64,000 nt of DNA from Lachnospiraceae bacterium (GTDB taxonomy: Bacteria; Bacillota; Clostridia; Lachnospirales; Lachnospiraceae): the NCBI GenBank assembly GCA_015057025.1, contig SVFD01000009.1, forward strand, positions 24,696 through 88,695, read 5' to 3'. A program made the translations under genes and the position numbers. Positions 1 through 7,847 of the stretch are shown here, piece after piece. Each line of letters opens with the position of its first letter. Position 1 is the first letter of the stretch. The notes below the pieces were generated by a model. It was not told the origin of the DNA and did not search any database. It saw nothing but the letters and a program-made list of their open reading frames with translations.

Positions 1-503
1 AGCTCCATATCATAACGCAGAAAATCAATGCCTTTATATGTTCCTGAAATACAATCGTTAGCATTGGCAGAACGTGCCTTTTTTATCATGGAACACTCGC
101 TGATTTCTTTAATGGAAATTCGATTTTTTGCCGTATAATCTGTTTTCGGAAATTCCTTCTGAATTTTTTCCTGCAAAAAATTTGTCTTATATTCCATATT
201 ATAGGCTTTAAACTTAGTTGACATCTTAAGTGTCATCGGCAAGATATAAAGGCAGAATGGAATAGCAATTAAAAAAATTATTGACAATATAACTCTGATC
301 GGTCCTTCAATAAACATTAACTTCATATAGACCAAATAGATAAATATGAATGCTAATACAATCACTAAAACAGTGATGCATTTCCAAGCCAAATCAGCAT
401 TACGATATACTTTACGCATTTGATTAAGCTTCTCCACCTGCGTTAACTCTTCCTTCTTTAATTCGCCAACTTCATTTTGAACAACCTTATCCTGCTGTTC
501 CAT
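1..503 (-). CDS. DUF3137-like membrane protein, C-terminus cut by window edge
   Basis: The reading frame is open from an ATG at 503 to the left edge, so only about 167 N-terminal residues are visible. A GGAGG lies nine bases upstream of this ATG; a closer ATG at 510 is in another frame and too near the ribosome site. The first 40 residues are charged and helical, followed by two adjacent membrane segments (about residues 41-65 and 70-90). After these comes a soluble part with the pattern AYNMEYKTNFLQ...ISGTYKGIDF, which resembles the DUF3137 domain. It lies 49 bases after the HIT gene and may end the same leftward transcript. Function is unknown; the family assignment is by eye. Confidence 0.6.
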   Translation of the reverse strand, partial: MEQQDKVVQNEVGELKKEELTQVEKLNQMRKVYRNADLAWKCITVLVIVLAFIFIYLVYMKLMFIEGPIRVILSIIFLIAIPFCLYILPMTLKMSTKFKAYNMEYKTNFLQEKIQKEFPKTDYTAKNRISIKEISECSMIKKARSANANDCISGTYKGIDFLRYDME

Positions 504-552
504 ACTTCATATCCTCCATAATATGGTAATTTACTATTTACATATTATAAAT

Positions 553-963
553 CTAATTTGTTAAATTTTTACGAATTTCTTCTAACTCTTCTGCATAAGG
601 CGATGTAGGCTTCCACTGAATTTTCTGACCGTCATCATGGTATCGGGGAATCAGGTGATAGTGAAAATGAAATACTGTCTGCCCTGCACATTCACCATTA
701 TTTTGAACCAGATTAAATCCATCGCAATTTAATTTTTCCGTCATTTTCATCGCCATTCTTTTTGCAAGAACCATAACATCTGCCGCCCAATCTTCAGGCA
801 ATTCGTAAATATTGGCAAAATGCTCTTTCGGAAGAATCAATGCATGTCCCTTTGTTGCAGGGCTAAGGTCCAAAATAACACGAAATCTATCATCTTCGTA
901 AATAGAGTTGGTTGGAATTTCTCCATTTGCAATTTTACAAAAAATACAATTATCTTTTTTCAT
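553..963 (-). CDS. HIT family protein (histidine triad nucleotide hydrolase)
   Basis: A 136-residue protein of the usual length for the HIT family, which hydrolyses or transfers nucleotides from adenylyl/nucleoside phosphoramidate substrates. The N-terminus has C6-x-x-C9, a zinc pair typical of the Hint/HinT type. The catalytic triad is visible as HFHYHLIPR, with H99, H101 and H103. The ILPKEH segment near residue 45 also fits the fold. It is cytoplasmic, with no signal or membrane segment. It begins 17 bases after the flavodoxin/SCP2 gene and is probably co-transcribed with it. The physiological substrate cannot be read from sequence. Confidence 0.93.
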   Translation of the reverse strand: MKKDNCIFCKIANGEIPTNSIYEDDRFRVILDLSPATKGHALILPKEHFANIYELPEDWAADVMVLAKRMAMKMTEKLNCDGFNLVQNNGECAGQTVFHFHYHLIPRYHDDGQKIQWKPTSPYAEELEEIRKNLTN

Positions 964-980
964 AATCAGTTCTCCTTCTT

Positions 981-2003
981 TTATAAAAACATTCCATCAT
1001 CTTCAATATTGGGTGAAAACGTAAAAATATGATCTAAATTACGTAAAAGTTTAAAATCACCCTTCATGGTCATATTACCGCTCATAAATGCATTCTGAAA
1101 TGTTGTCTTTCCTTCAATGATATCTTTTATAACAGCTTCTTCTGTCTGGAGTTCAACATCTGCATATTCAGATGTACCGTAAAAGCATTCAAATTTTGCA
1201 TTCTGTACCCGAATAATCATAGGCTTTTTATAATTTTTAATTACCACTCTGAAAATAGCCGTAAAACCGGGTTGTGCCTTAAAATGACTCACAAAATCTT
1301 CAACGAATCCCTGACTCTCATCTGTTTCCCGATTCTCCATCATATCCTTAAACATGCTGGTTAATTCTTTAATATCTTCTTTCTGGCGCTGTACATAATT
1401 ATCATCAGAAGCATACATGGATAACTGCTCCGTCTCCTGAGGTGTAAATGCCACATTTTGAGTATAAGATACCTTTTGCTTTACAGCCTGATTGCTTGCC
1501 GGAAAACTTGTCAGTTTCTGATTAATGGTTCTATACATATTTTCCGCTTTCTTTTCAATCAAACGGTCATATTCTTCCTTACATTCCAACATAGAAATTT
1601 CAGGAATATATCCGCAAATACCGCTACAGGGACGGCCACCCAAAATCTCCCATGCGGTAGCTAAAGTAAGTTTTCCGTCTCTTTCTCCGTAGGTCGTACT
1701 CATAACTACCGGACACATGTAAATCTGTGCCAATTTTTCCTTATCCGCATACAACCAGCAGGCATCAAGAAAGGACTGCATATAGCCACCGATTCCATAC
1801 CATTCCACAGTACTGGCAAGAATGATTCCATCTGCATCTTTTAAAGTATTAGGCAACGTTGTAATGGAATTCTTACTCTCATACAAATCGTACTTCTCAA
1901 CCGTAACATTTAATTCTTCCAGTACCTTACGCATCTTATTAATAACATACAGGGTAGGATCTCCGATTAAACCTCTTCCGCCATAATAAATGTTAATTTT
2001 CAT
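981..2003 (-). CDS. Flavodoxin-fold NAD(P)H oxidoreductase fused to SCP2-like domain
   Basis: A 340-residue two-domain protein. Residues 1-170 look like an NADPH-dependent FMN reductase or flavodoxin-like fold: MKINIYYGGRG at the phosphate-binding end and ILASTVEWYGIGGYMQSFLDAC at the flavin loop. Residues 240-340 resemble an SCP2 sterol-carrier domain (IRVQNAKFECFYG, VIKDIIEGKTTFQNAFMSGNMTMKGDFKLL). The pairing suggests a redox protein with a hydrophobic ligand pocket, but no substrate can be named. Its start overlaps the end of the rhomboid gene by 11 bases, so the two are translationally coupled. No signal peptide is seen. Confidence 0.8.
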   Translation of the reverse strand: MKINIYYGGRGLIGDPTLYVINKMRKVLEELNVTVEKYDLYESKNSITTLPNTLKDADGIILASTVEWYGIGGYMQSFLDACWLYADKEKLAQIYMCPVVMSTTYGERDGKLTLATAWEILGGRPCSGICGYIPEISMLECKEEYDRLIEKKAENMYRTINQKLTSFPASNQAVKQKVSYTQNVAFTPQETEQLSMYASDDNYVQRQKEDIKELTSMFKDMMENRETDESQGFVEDFVSHFKAQPGFTAIFRVVIKNYKKPMIIRVQNAKFECFYGTSEYADVELQTEEAVIKDIIEGKTTFQNAFMSGNMTMKGDFKLLRNLDHIFTFSPNIEDDGMFL

Positions 2004-3078
2004 GCTTTCTCATCCTCCTCTTTCTGAGTTGGTTAAAATACCATGCCATACCAATCATAGCACCCATACATAATCCTCCTACATGGGCTTCGTAATCGAT
2101 ACTTGCAGTTCGCGCATCCACATACAAACTAATAATAATACATAAAATTACCAACAACATTCTGCGCAAGGTATTTATACTTATTCTTCTCCAATTAATG
2201 GTTGTAAACTCTGTTACCAGCGCAATGCCAAACATACCATAAACTGCACCGCTTGCTCCTATACTGTACGCATCAATACCACTAAAATATTTAGCTCCCA
2301 AGGAAGTCAAACCAGCTACAATTCCGCACACAAAATAGCATAATAGAAACTGCCACCTTCCCAGTCGCTTCTCCACCATATTTCCCAATAAATAAAGTAT
2401 CAGCATATTATTGAAAAGATGTGCTAAATTACCGTGCAAAAACATACTGGTAATTAACCTGTACCACTGTCCGTCTCCTACAGTATTCTTTAGGCTCATC
2501 TCGCCTATATTATACAATAAATTGCCCGTAGCTGTACATACAATATAAACGACTATATTCAACGCGACCAGACCATATGCAACCCAAGGAATATATATTT
2601 CACGAAGTTGTTTTTTTTCCCGCTCTTTTAATTCTTTAAGAATCTTTTCTTCAGTCTCTTTTATTTTCTGCTGCGCAGCACCCGGTTCCTGCAAAAATCT
2701 CTCAAACACAGACTTAAGTCCATAAAAATCCACTACCTTTCCATCTTCAATCACCAGCGTTTTCGCATTACGGTTCATTACCCAGGCATACTTATCTTCT
2801 CTACACACCTCTAATGCATGCTCTTGATTATCAGATACAATAACTGTTAAAATATGCATTTCAGTAACACCATTTTTTTCAAGAAGTTTACAGGCACTGT
2901 CATAAACTGCTTGATAACGTTCTTTTGAAAAGGTTGAATCATTCTCCAGCTCTATTATAAAAAGTGCACACACATGTCTATATTCTTTTTTCAAAAATAC
3001 CAAAAATTCAGGCAGATTGGATACAACGGCCGTGTATCCCTCCATTGTAAGAAAAGCTTTTAGTTGTTCTTTCATCAT
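1993..3078 (-). CDS. Rhomboid intramembrane serine protease with soluble N-terminal domain
   Basis: A 361-residue protein that should cleave transmembrane helices inside the membrane. Residues 1-160 are soluble, ending in a charged stretch. About six membrane helices follow from residue 163. The catalytic serine is S276 in GASGAVYG and the partner histidine is H332 in AHVGG. HGNLAHLFNNM near residue 215 gives the conserved His and Asn-Asn of the oxyanion region. The N-terminal domain is longer than in minimal rhomboids and I do not recognise it. The gene sits at the end of the Flp pilus operon, directly after the FHA gene. A role in processing surface proteins is therefore possible but unproven. 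Confidence 0.9.
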   Translation of the reverse strand: MMKEQLKAFLTMEGYTAVVSNLPEFLVFLKKEYRHVCALFIIELENDSTFSKERYQAVYDSACKLLEKNGVTEMHILTVIVSDNQEHALEVCREDKYAWVMNRNAKTLVIEDGKVVDFYGLKSVFERFLQEPGAAQQKIKETEEKILKELKEREKKQLREIYIPWVAYGLVALNIVVYIVCTATGNLLYNIGEMSLKNTVGDGQWYRLITSMFLHGNLAHLFNNMLILYLLGNMVEKRLGRWQFLLCYFVCGIVAGLTSLGAKYFSGIDAYSIGASGAVYGMFGIALVTEFTTINWRRISINTLRRMLLVILCIIISLYVDARTASIDYEAHVGGLCMGAMIGMAWYFNQLRKRRMRKHEN

Positions 3079-3127
3079 CTTTATCCTCGTACATATAAAA
3101 TATACGATTTTTGTGAAGAAAAATCAA

Positions 3128-4231
3128 CTATTCGTAGATGTATCTTAAATTTCCGAAACCAATCTCATCTCCCACCTTAATTTTTATAATCTCGTTACTT
3201 TCCAACGCAATACCATTTAGATATGTTCCATTTGTAGAATTTAAGTCTTCCAGATACAAATCATCCTCCTTTTGAAATATTCTGGCATGCATCCTACTAA
3301 CACTTTTATCCTGTAAAACAACATCTGCACAATCTTTCATTTTACCAAACACACAAGGTAACTCCGTCAGAGAAATATAGTCACCGATACTTTTATCTAT
3401 ATTTTTAAGTCTTTTGGATAAAACTTTGTGTTCCACGCCCATAACCACAGTTTCTCCGCTATAATTATGATTTTCTTCAAAACCAAAATGTTCTCTCTCT
3501 AAAGTAAACGCCCGATTACCATAAGCCGGAGATTCTTTTTCCGCATTGCCGGAATTTAGCCGCGCAACTTTACCTAATATAACTTGTTTTATCTTCTCAA
3601 AAAAACTTTTTTCTTTCTGATTTTCTATCCCATCGTAAACATAGACTTCTTCTTGAAAATCAAGTTTTGACTGAACATCCTGTACCTCTATAGCTTCACA
3701 TCCGCTTTCTTCCTTTTTAACATTAATTAACTCATCCAACACAAAATTTTCTTCTTTGATCCCCTTAAAAAATCGATAAGCCAAATCAACCGCATCCTTA
3801 TCAGCATGATCTACCCTCTCTATGAAAAATTCTGCCAGCTCCATAAACCCTTTCTGTCCGTTTTCTTCCGGAAAAAATACCCATTCCGTTTTTTTATTTT
3901 CCGGATTACAATAGCAAAATTCGGGTACAAAAAGAATATTCCGATAGTCTAACAAATATTTTTTTATTTCCGAAAATATTGCTTGAAGAGAAAACAAAAT
4001 TGCTTTTATATCTTCTGCCTGTAATTCCTTTTTTTCATATAATCTGCTAATCGGTTGCCTTGAACTGATATCATAATATATTTCTTCATTACCGTTAAAA
4101 AGATTAGTATGAGCAGGTAATAATCCTTTTATTTTATTGGCGCATAACATCTTTAATTGATAATCTGCCTCATTTTCCAACTCGAGAATCATATAGTTTC
4201 TATTCATATCCCTTTTATACCTTACCTGCAT
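3128..4231 (-). CDS. FHA domain protein with DUF6382-like N-terminus
   Basis: A 367-residue protein. Residues 285-367 form a forkhead-associated domain, which binds phosphothreonine peptides: the core SRMHARIFQ and LEDLNSTNGTYLNG are intact. Residues 1-190 match the pattern I associate with DUF6382, beginning MQVRYKRDMNRNYMILE. A charged linker joins the two. No membrane segment is seen. It follows the TadE-type gene at 4285 after 53 bases. In Lachnospiraceae-type tad loci an FHA protein commonly sits here, suggesting phosphorylation-linked control or scaffolding of the pilus machine; that role is inference. Confidence 0.85.
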   Translation of the reverse strand: MQVRYKRDMNRNYMILELENEADYQLKMLCANKIKGLLPAHTNLFNGNEEIYYDISSRQPISRLYEKKELQAEDIKAILFSLQAIFSEIKKYLLDYRNILFVPEFCYCNPENKKTEWVFFPEENGQKGFMELAEFFIERVDHADKDAVDLAYRFFKGIKEENFVLDELINVKKEESGCEAIEVQDVQSKLDFQEEVYVYDGIENQKEKSFFEKIKQVILGKVARLNSGNAEKESPAYGNRAFTLEREHFGFEENHNYSGETVVMGVEHKVLSKRLKNIDKSIGDYISLTELPCVFGKMKDCADVVLQDKSVSRMHARIFQKEDDLYLEDLNSTNGTYLNGIALESNEIIKIKVGDEIGFGNLRYIYE

Positions 4232-4284
4232 CTTCTTTTAAATCTCCTCTCTCTATCATGTTAGTAATTTTCCGTTTTCCGTTT

Positions 4285-4797
4285 TTATTCTCCGTTTTCT
4301 TCTCTAACATCTCCCTCTCCCTCTTTTATATCTTCCGTTATTTTCTCATATATCTCCTTTGCCTGCTGCCCTGTTAATATCAACTGTGCAGTATGAAGCT
4401 TTGGCTCCTTCCATTCTGTATGCAAACTCCATATACTATTTCCGCTATGGTCTTTTACTGACAAAATCTCCGGAACGGAAAACACACCCGTTACCTTTCC
4501 TTCCACACTCATTGCAGATACTTGTATTGACACTTCCAAATCTTCTACACAAAGCAAACAATCCTTCAAATCCGAATATATTACTTGCGCACACTCTTTT
4601 TCAATTAATGCATTACTCTCACCCACATAATAAAATACCTGCTTTGTTCCTCTTGTTAATGCACTCTGCATAACACTTAAGTCATACATATATATCATCC
4701 AGAAAAGCAATAACAGTACTACCATTAGGATAAAAGGCATTAATAATGAAATTTCTACAGTAAAACTGCCACTTTTATAAAATTTTTTATAATTCAT
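4285..4797 (-). CDS. TadE-type pseudopilin
   Basis: A 170-residue protein with a prepilin-like N-terminus: GSFTVEISLLMPFILMVVLLLLFWMI. The conserved TVE preceding a single hydrophobic helix is the TadE/TadG signature, where the helix anchors the protein and can enter the pilus base. The remainder is extracytoplasmic with no recognised domain. AGGAG lies seven bases before the ATG. The gene follows the second prepilin peptidase by 15 bases, and the product is its plausible substrate. Minor pseudopilins of this kind assist Flp pilus assembly; specific function is not deducible. Confidence 0.85.
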   Translation of the reverse strand: MNYKKFYKSGSFTVEISLLMPFILMVVLLLLFWMIYMYDLSVMQSALTRGTKQVFYYVGESNALIEKECAQVIYSDLKDCLLCVEDLEVSIQVSAMSVEGKVTGVFSVPEILSVKDHSGNSIWSLHTEWKEPKLHTAQLILTGQQAKEIYEKITEDIKEGEGDVREENGE

Positions 4798-4812
4798 TTA
4801 TTTCTCCTGCTT

Positions 4813-5238
4813 CTATATTGTAATTGTCAGCATATAACCTATAAAAAGAAAACTTATAAACGGCAGCTGCGTTTTCTTATCGGCTTTACCACACAAAAGC
4901 AATACAATCGAAACAACCGCCGACGCAAACAGCGCTGCCATAAACAGAAACAAATTACCTCTAAATCCCAGAAATAATCCTGTAACTATTAATACCCATC
5001 CGTCTCCAACGCCTATCTTCCCTTCAGTTATTTTAGCCAAACCCAACACGACCGCGCCAACCATAATACCGGCCGTTATTTCTTTCCATACAGTTATACC
5101 TTCCGGTATCTCCAACACAATTCCAAGAACTGCAAAAATAAGAACCGATAACATAGAAATTTTACGTTTCCTAAAATCTCTAAATCCCTCTATCAGAAGG
5201 AAAATACCCACGGCAATCATTCGTATTATTTCCCACAT
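4813..5238 (-). CDS. A24-type prepilin peptidase, short form
   Basis: A 141-residue polytopic protein with about four membrane helices. Two aspartates characteristic of A24 (TadV/CpaA/type IV) prepilin peptidases are visible: D21 in FRDFRKRKIS and D79 in GVGDGWVL. It should cut the leader of Flp-type prepilins at the cytoplasmic face. It is the second such enzyme in the operon; the other starts the operon near 12.5 kb. Its start directly abuts the preceding TadE-like gene. The usual IPN and GGGD/GAGD motifs are replaced by KIS and GVGD, so it is a divergent paralogue, perhaps dedicated to the TadE-type pseudopilins on either side. Confidence 0.82.
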   Translation of the reverse strand: MWEIIRMIAVGIFLLIEGFRDFRKRKISMLSVLIFAVLGIVLEIPEGITVWKEITAGIMVGAVVLGLAKITEGKIGVGDGWVLIVTGLFLGFRGNLFLFMAALFASAVVSIVLLLCGKADKKTQLPFISFLFIGYMLTITI

Positions 5239-5239
5239 T

Positions 5240-6031
5240 TTATTCTATCTCCTCCATACACCTTAAACACATCGGCTTACCTCCCAATTCGCTCTCTTTT
5301 ACTACATAAATTGTTCTTTTTAAACCTGTACATGCGATTGAGGCATGATATCGATCTCCCTGCGTTGTAATATACAACTGTCCGGTCGCATAATTACCTT
5401 CATAACACACCTCGCAAGGCTTGTACCTGCCCCCGTATTCATTTCTTGCATTTTCTAAATCAGACTCTTCTATAACAGATATACTTAATTGCAAATGCGT
5501 ACAGGAACGACTGACATGATAAACATCGCCGGTATCCGCTACATAAAATTTTCTTTCGTTTTCATCCTCATTATCTCTTTCATATCCTGTATATGCCTTA
5601 ATATAACAACGGTTTATTAATACCATATCGTTGATATCGTAAAAGTTAAGTCGAGGACTTACCCTGTATGTCATAACCAAATCAATTACATCATTATCTT
5701 TATCAACCTCAGAGCGCCATAATATAATTCCTTCTGTTCCTCCTGCAATGACAGAATTATCCAGCATATCTTTTCCGACAATTTCTACCACTCTTGCCTT
5801 TACATATGCTTCTGTTAATAAAACGTTTTCGTACGCTTCTGTCATATATGCGTATGTTGAAATTTCCTTTCCCGCTTGATGCAAAGCCGAATCCAATACA
5901 GTATGTATATAAATCATTTCAAACAACGATATCAGATTGATTAGTAAAAAAAGAAACATGGGCATTACCAGTGCTGTTTCCACTGTCATGCTCCCTTTTT
6001 TCTCATATCTTTCTTTTGGTGTAATTATCAT
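5240..6031 (-). CDS. TadE-type pseudopilin with duplicated Cys-containing C-terminal module
   Basis: A 263-residue protein. The N-terminus KKGSMTVETALVMPMFLFLLI is a TadE/G prepilin-like signal and helix. From about residue 165 there are two copies of a roughly 45-residue module: VYHVSRSCTHLQLSI...KPCEVCYEG and RYHASIACTGLKRTI...KPMCLRCMEE. Each copy holds one Cys followed later by a CxxC pair, as if binding zinc or forming disulfides outside the cell. No good ribosome site precedes the ATG at 6031; an internal ATG (MTVETA) has AAGGGAG too close, so the longer start is kept. It lies just after the inverted repeat at 6045-6164. Confidence 0.82.
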   Translation of the reverse strand: MIITPKERYEKKGSMTVETALVMPMFLFLLINLISLFEMIYIHTVLDSALHQAGKEISTYAYMTEAYENVLLTEAYVKARVVEIVGKDMLDNSVIAGGTEGIILWRSEVDKDNDVIDLVMTYRVSPRLNFYDINDMVLINRCYIKAYTGYERDNEDENERKFYVADTGDVYHVSRSCTHLQLSISVIEESDLENARNEYGGRYKPCEVCYEGNYATGQLYITTQGDRYHASIACTGLKRTIYVVKESELGGKPMCLRCMEEIE

Positions 6032-6044
6032 TTTTTTTAAAAGA

Positions 6045-6164
6045 GATAGTGAAAAACATCCTTTTTCTTAGGCATAGATTTGGATTTATATCTAACCCGA
6101 AGAATAAGAGAGAATAGAACTGTTTTTAGAAGATGCCCCCGGAAAAAGGACGTCTTTCACTACC
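6045..6164. repeat. Long imperfect inverted repeat inside the pilus operon
   Basis: Two 23-base arms, 6045-6067 and 6142-6164, pair at 20 of 23 positions. Just inside the arms GGCAT and ATGCC can extend the stem asymmetrically, and an AGAT/ATCT hairpin lies in the loop region. The element fills the gap between the DUF5702-like gene (stop at 6181) and the TadE-type gene (start 6031). On the minus transcript the hairpin is followed by a weak CTCTTTTAAAA run. It could be an RNA-stability or partial-termination structure, or a small mobile-type palindrome. No coding frame is evident inside it. Confidence 0.7.
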
Positions 6165-6180
6165 CCTTTATATCCTTTCT

Positions 6181-7623
6181 TTAATAATAAGCGTATTTAC
6201 GCTCCATGGAATAGAAATGATCATATCCGCTGATAATTCCTACTTCCACACTTATGGAATCCGCACAGGCATCCATTCGAAAGTACTCATTTCCTTTTGT
6301 CATCCTGATATCAGCTTCCATCATATCCATGCATCGATACGTTTTAAAAACCGAAGGTAAGAAGAATAAAAATATTCGCAAATAATCTTCATAACCAAGT
6401 TCAAAATTTTCTGTAATAACAGGATTTGTTTCTGCGTCCTTTCCTACCAATTTTTCTGGTATTTCTTTCATAATTCCGTTTATGCTGACAGAAAAATCTT
6501 TCGGTGCTTTCAATAAAGGAATTTTTTCACCTGCCATAATCTGTTTTACATCATAGGCGCTTTCTGCTGCCGCCCAACATATATTTATAATGGCTTCTAC
6601 AACCTGTGGAGGAATCTCTACCAACGCTGCAAGTTGTGATATCGCTTTAATTGTTTCCTGCGTTTGCGCATCCGCAAGTAACATAGTCAGGTTCGCTGCA
6701 CCTCGAAAAGTAAAGAGTGCTTCTGCCATGCAAGCCAAATTAAGACTATCCTGTATCTGTCCGAACAAAATATATTCCACCTGATAATCTAATTTAGACC
6801 CTTCTCGGACATTTTGGTAATAACCCATTTTTTGTAATATGTATTCACCAAAAAATAATTCTTCCGTAATATCCCATTCTTTCTCTTCCAAGGCTTCCGT
6901 TCCTTGTATTTTCCATCTATATGATGCATGTTCCAAAGGATTGAAAACTTTAATGGAAATACCAAACAACTCATAATCCGCCTCTTGCGGAAGTAAAGAA
7001 TCCATATATTCAGATTGAAAATCCAAAGTCGGAAGTCCCACGGAAGTACACCACTCTGTGCCTAACAAATTATTCTCTTCCCACGCTTCTTCTGCTTTTT
7101 TTGCTACCTCTTCTTGGTAGTTTTCAAACATTTCGCTGTTGATTTCGTATCTTTCTACAACCGTTATCCAACTTTGTATATTTTGAATAATATCTCCGCC
7201 CACGTAATTTTGCATATAATTCACAGCCTGTTGCTTCATAACATTTCCCCAATCATCCGTAGCAAGTCGGATATTGGTCAGACTAAGATTATAATCCTGC
7301 ACATCATACCAATCTCTTGCAAACAACAGATTCTGTTCTTCTTCCGGCTTAAGATTATACTCCAGGTATTCTCCCATTCTTTCTTCCATCTTATGATAAT
7401 CCGGTGTTTGAGACATATATGAGGTATCCACAAAAAGCAAACCGTATCGCTCAAATAAAACCTTATGATATTCTCCGAAGGTTGAATGGATTGCCGTCTG
7501 AACGGCATTTTCCATTTTTATTTTAAGATGGCTCCCTCTTGCCGCTTCAAAAGCTGACAGAAATACAGATAATATTAATGTAAATACCAATGCTAAATAT
7601 ATGGTTATTTGCCCTTTTTTCAT
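6181..7623 (-). CDS. DUF5702-like TadG-type pilus protein
   Basis: A 480-residue protein starting MKKGQITIYLALVFTLILSVFLSAFEAARG, a single hydrophobic N-terminal helix like the Flp-locus TadG/DUF5702 proteins. The ATG at 7623 has AAAGGGGTGG upstream and follows the small pilin gene by 22 bases. A longer frame to 7695 would overlap the pilin gene and has no ribosome site. The large remainder, about 450 residues, is extracytoplasmic and rich in acidic and aromatic residues, without a catalytic motif I recognise. It probably belongs to the extracellular part of the pilus apparatus. The DUF number is assigned from position and general pattern. Confidence 0.78.
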   Translation of the reverse strand: MKKGQITIYLALVFTLILSVFLSAFEAARGSHLKIKMENAVQTAIHSTFGEYHKVLFERYGLLFVDTSYMSQTPDYHKMEERMGEYLEYNLKPEEEQNLLFARDWYDVQDYNLSLTNIRLATDDWGNVMKQQAVNYMQNYVGGDIIQNIQSWITVVERYEINSEMFENYQEEVAKKAEEAWEENNLLGTEWCTSVGLPTLDFQSEYMDSLLPQEADYELFGISIKVFNPLEHASYRWKIQGTEALEEKEWDITEELFFGEYILQKMGYYQNVREGSKLDYQVEYILFGQIQDSLNLACMAEALFTFRGAANLTMLLADAQTQETIKAISQLAALVEIPPQVVEAIINICWAAAESAYDVKQIMAGEKIPLLKAPKDFSVSINGIMKEIPEKLVGKDAETNPVITENFELGYEDYLRIFLFFLPSVFKTYRCMDMMEADIRMTKGNEYFRMDACADSISVEVGIISGYDHFYSMERKYAYY

Positions 7624-7645
7624 TCGACAATCCACCCCTTTCTTG

Positions 7646-7822
7646 CTAAATCTTATTAATATTCTTGGTAATCGTTTTAAAAATGCTTTCCACAATATCT
7701 GTCATTTCTTCTTTGAAAATCAAAACCAATGCAATCAATACAACAAGAATTAAAATGATTTCAACGGTTGACAGTCCGCTTTCATCCTTCATAAATGCAG
7801 ATAACTGTTTTTTTAAATTCAT
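7646..7822 (-). CDS. flp: Flp1-family type IVb pilin (58 aa)
   Basis: A short gene easily missed for its size. It encodes 58 residues: a basic leader MNLKKQLSAFMKDESG, then LSTVEIILILVVLIALVLIFK, then a short helical tail. The G-(L)STVE junction is the prepilin peptidase site with the conserved glutamate at position +5 or so of mature pilin. The length and layout match Flp major pilins. AGGAGG-rich sequence (AAGGAGGAGAAAGT) precedes the ATG. It sits between tadC and the DUF5702-like gene, exactly where the major pilin is expected. It should be the main subunit of the fibre built by the TadA/B/C machine. Confidence 0.92.
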   Translation of the reverse strand: MNLKKQLSAFMKDESGLSTVEIILILVVLIALVLIFKEEMTDIVESIFKTITKNINKI

Positions 7823-7847
7823 ACTTTCTCCTCCTTTCTTTTTATTG

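Noticed and set aside
7624..7695. N-terminal extension of the DUF5702-like protein
   Set aside because: It overlaps the Flp pilin gene in another frame and has no ribosome site, whereas the ATG at 7623 has one.
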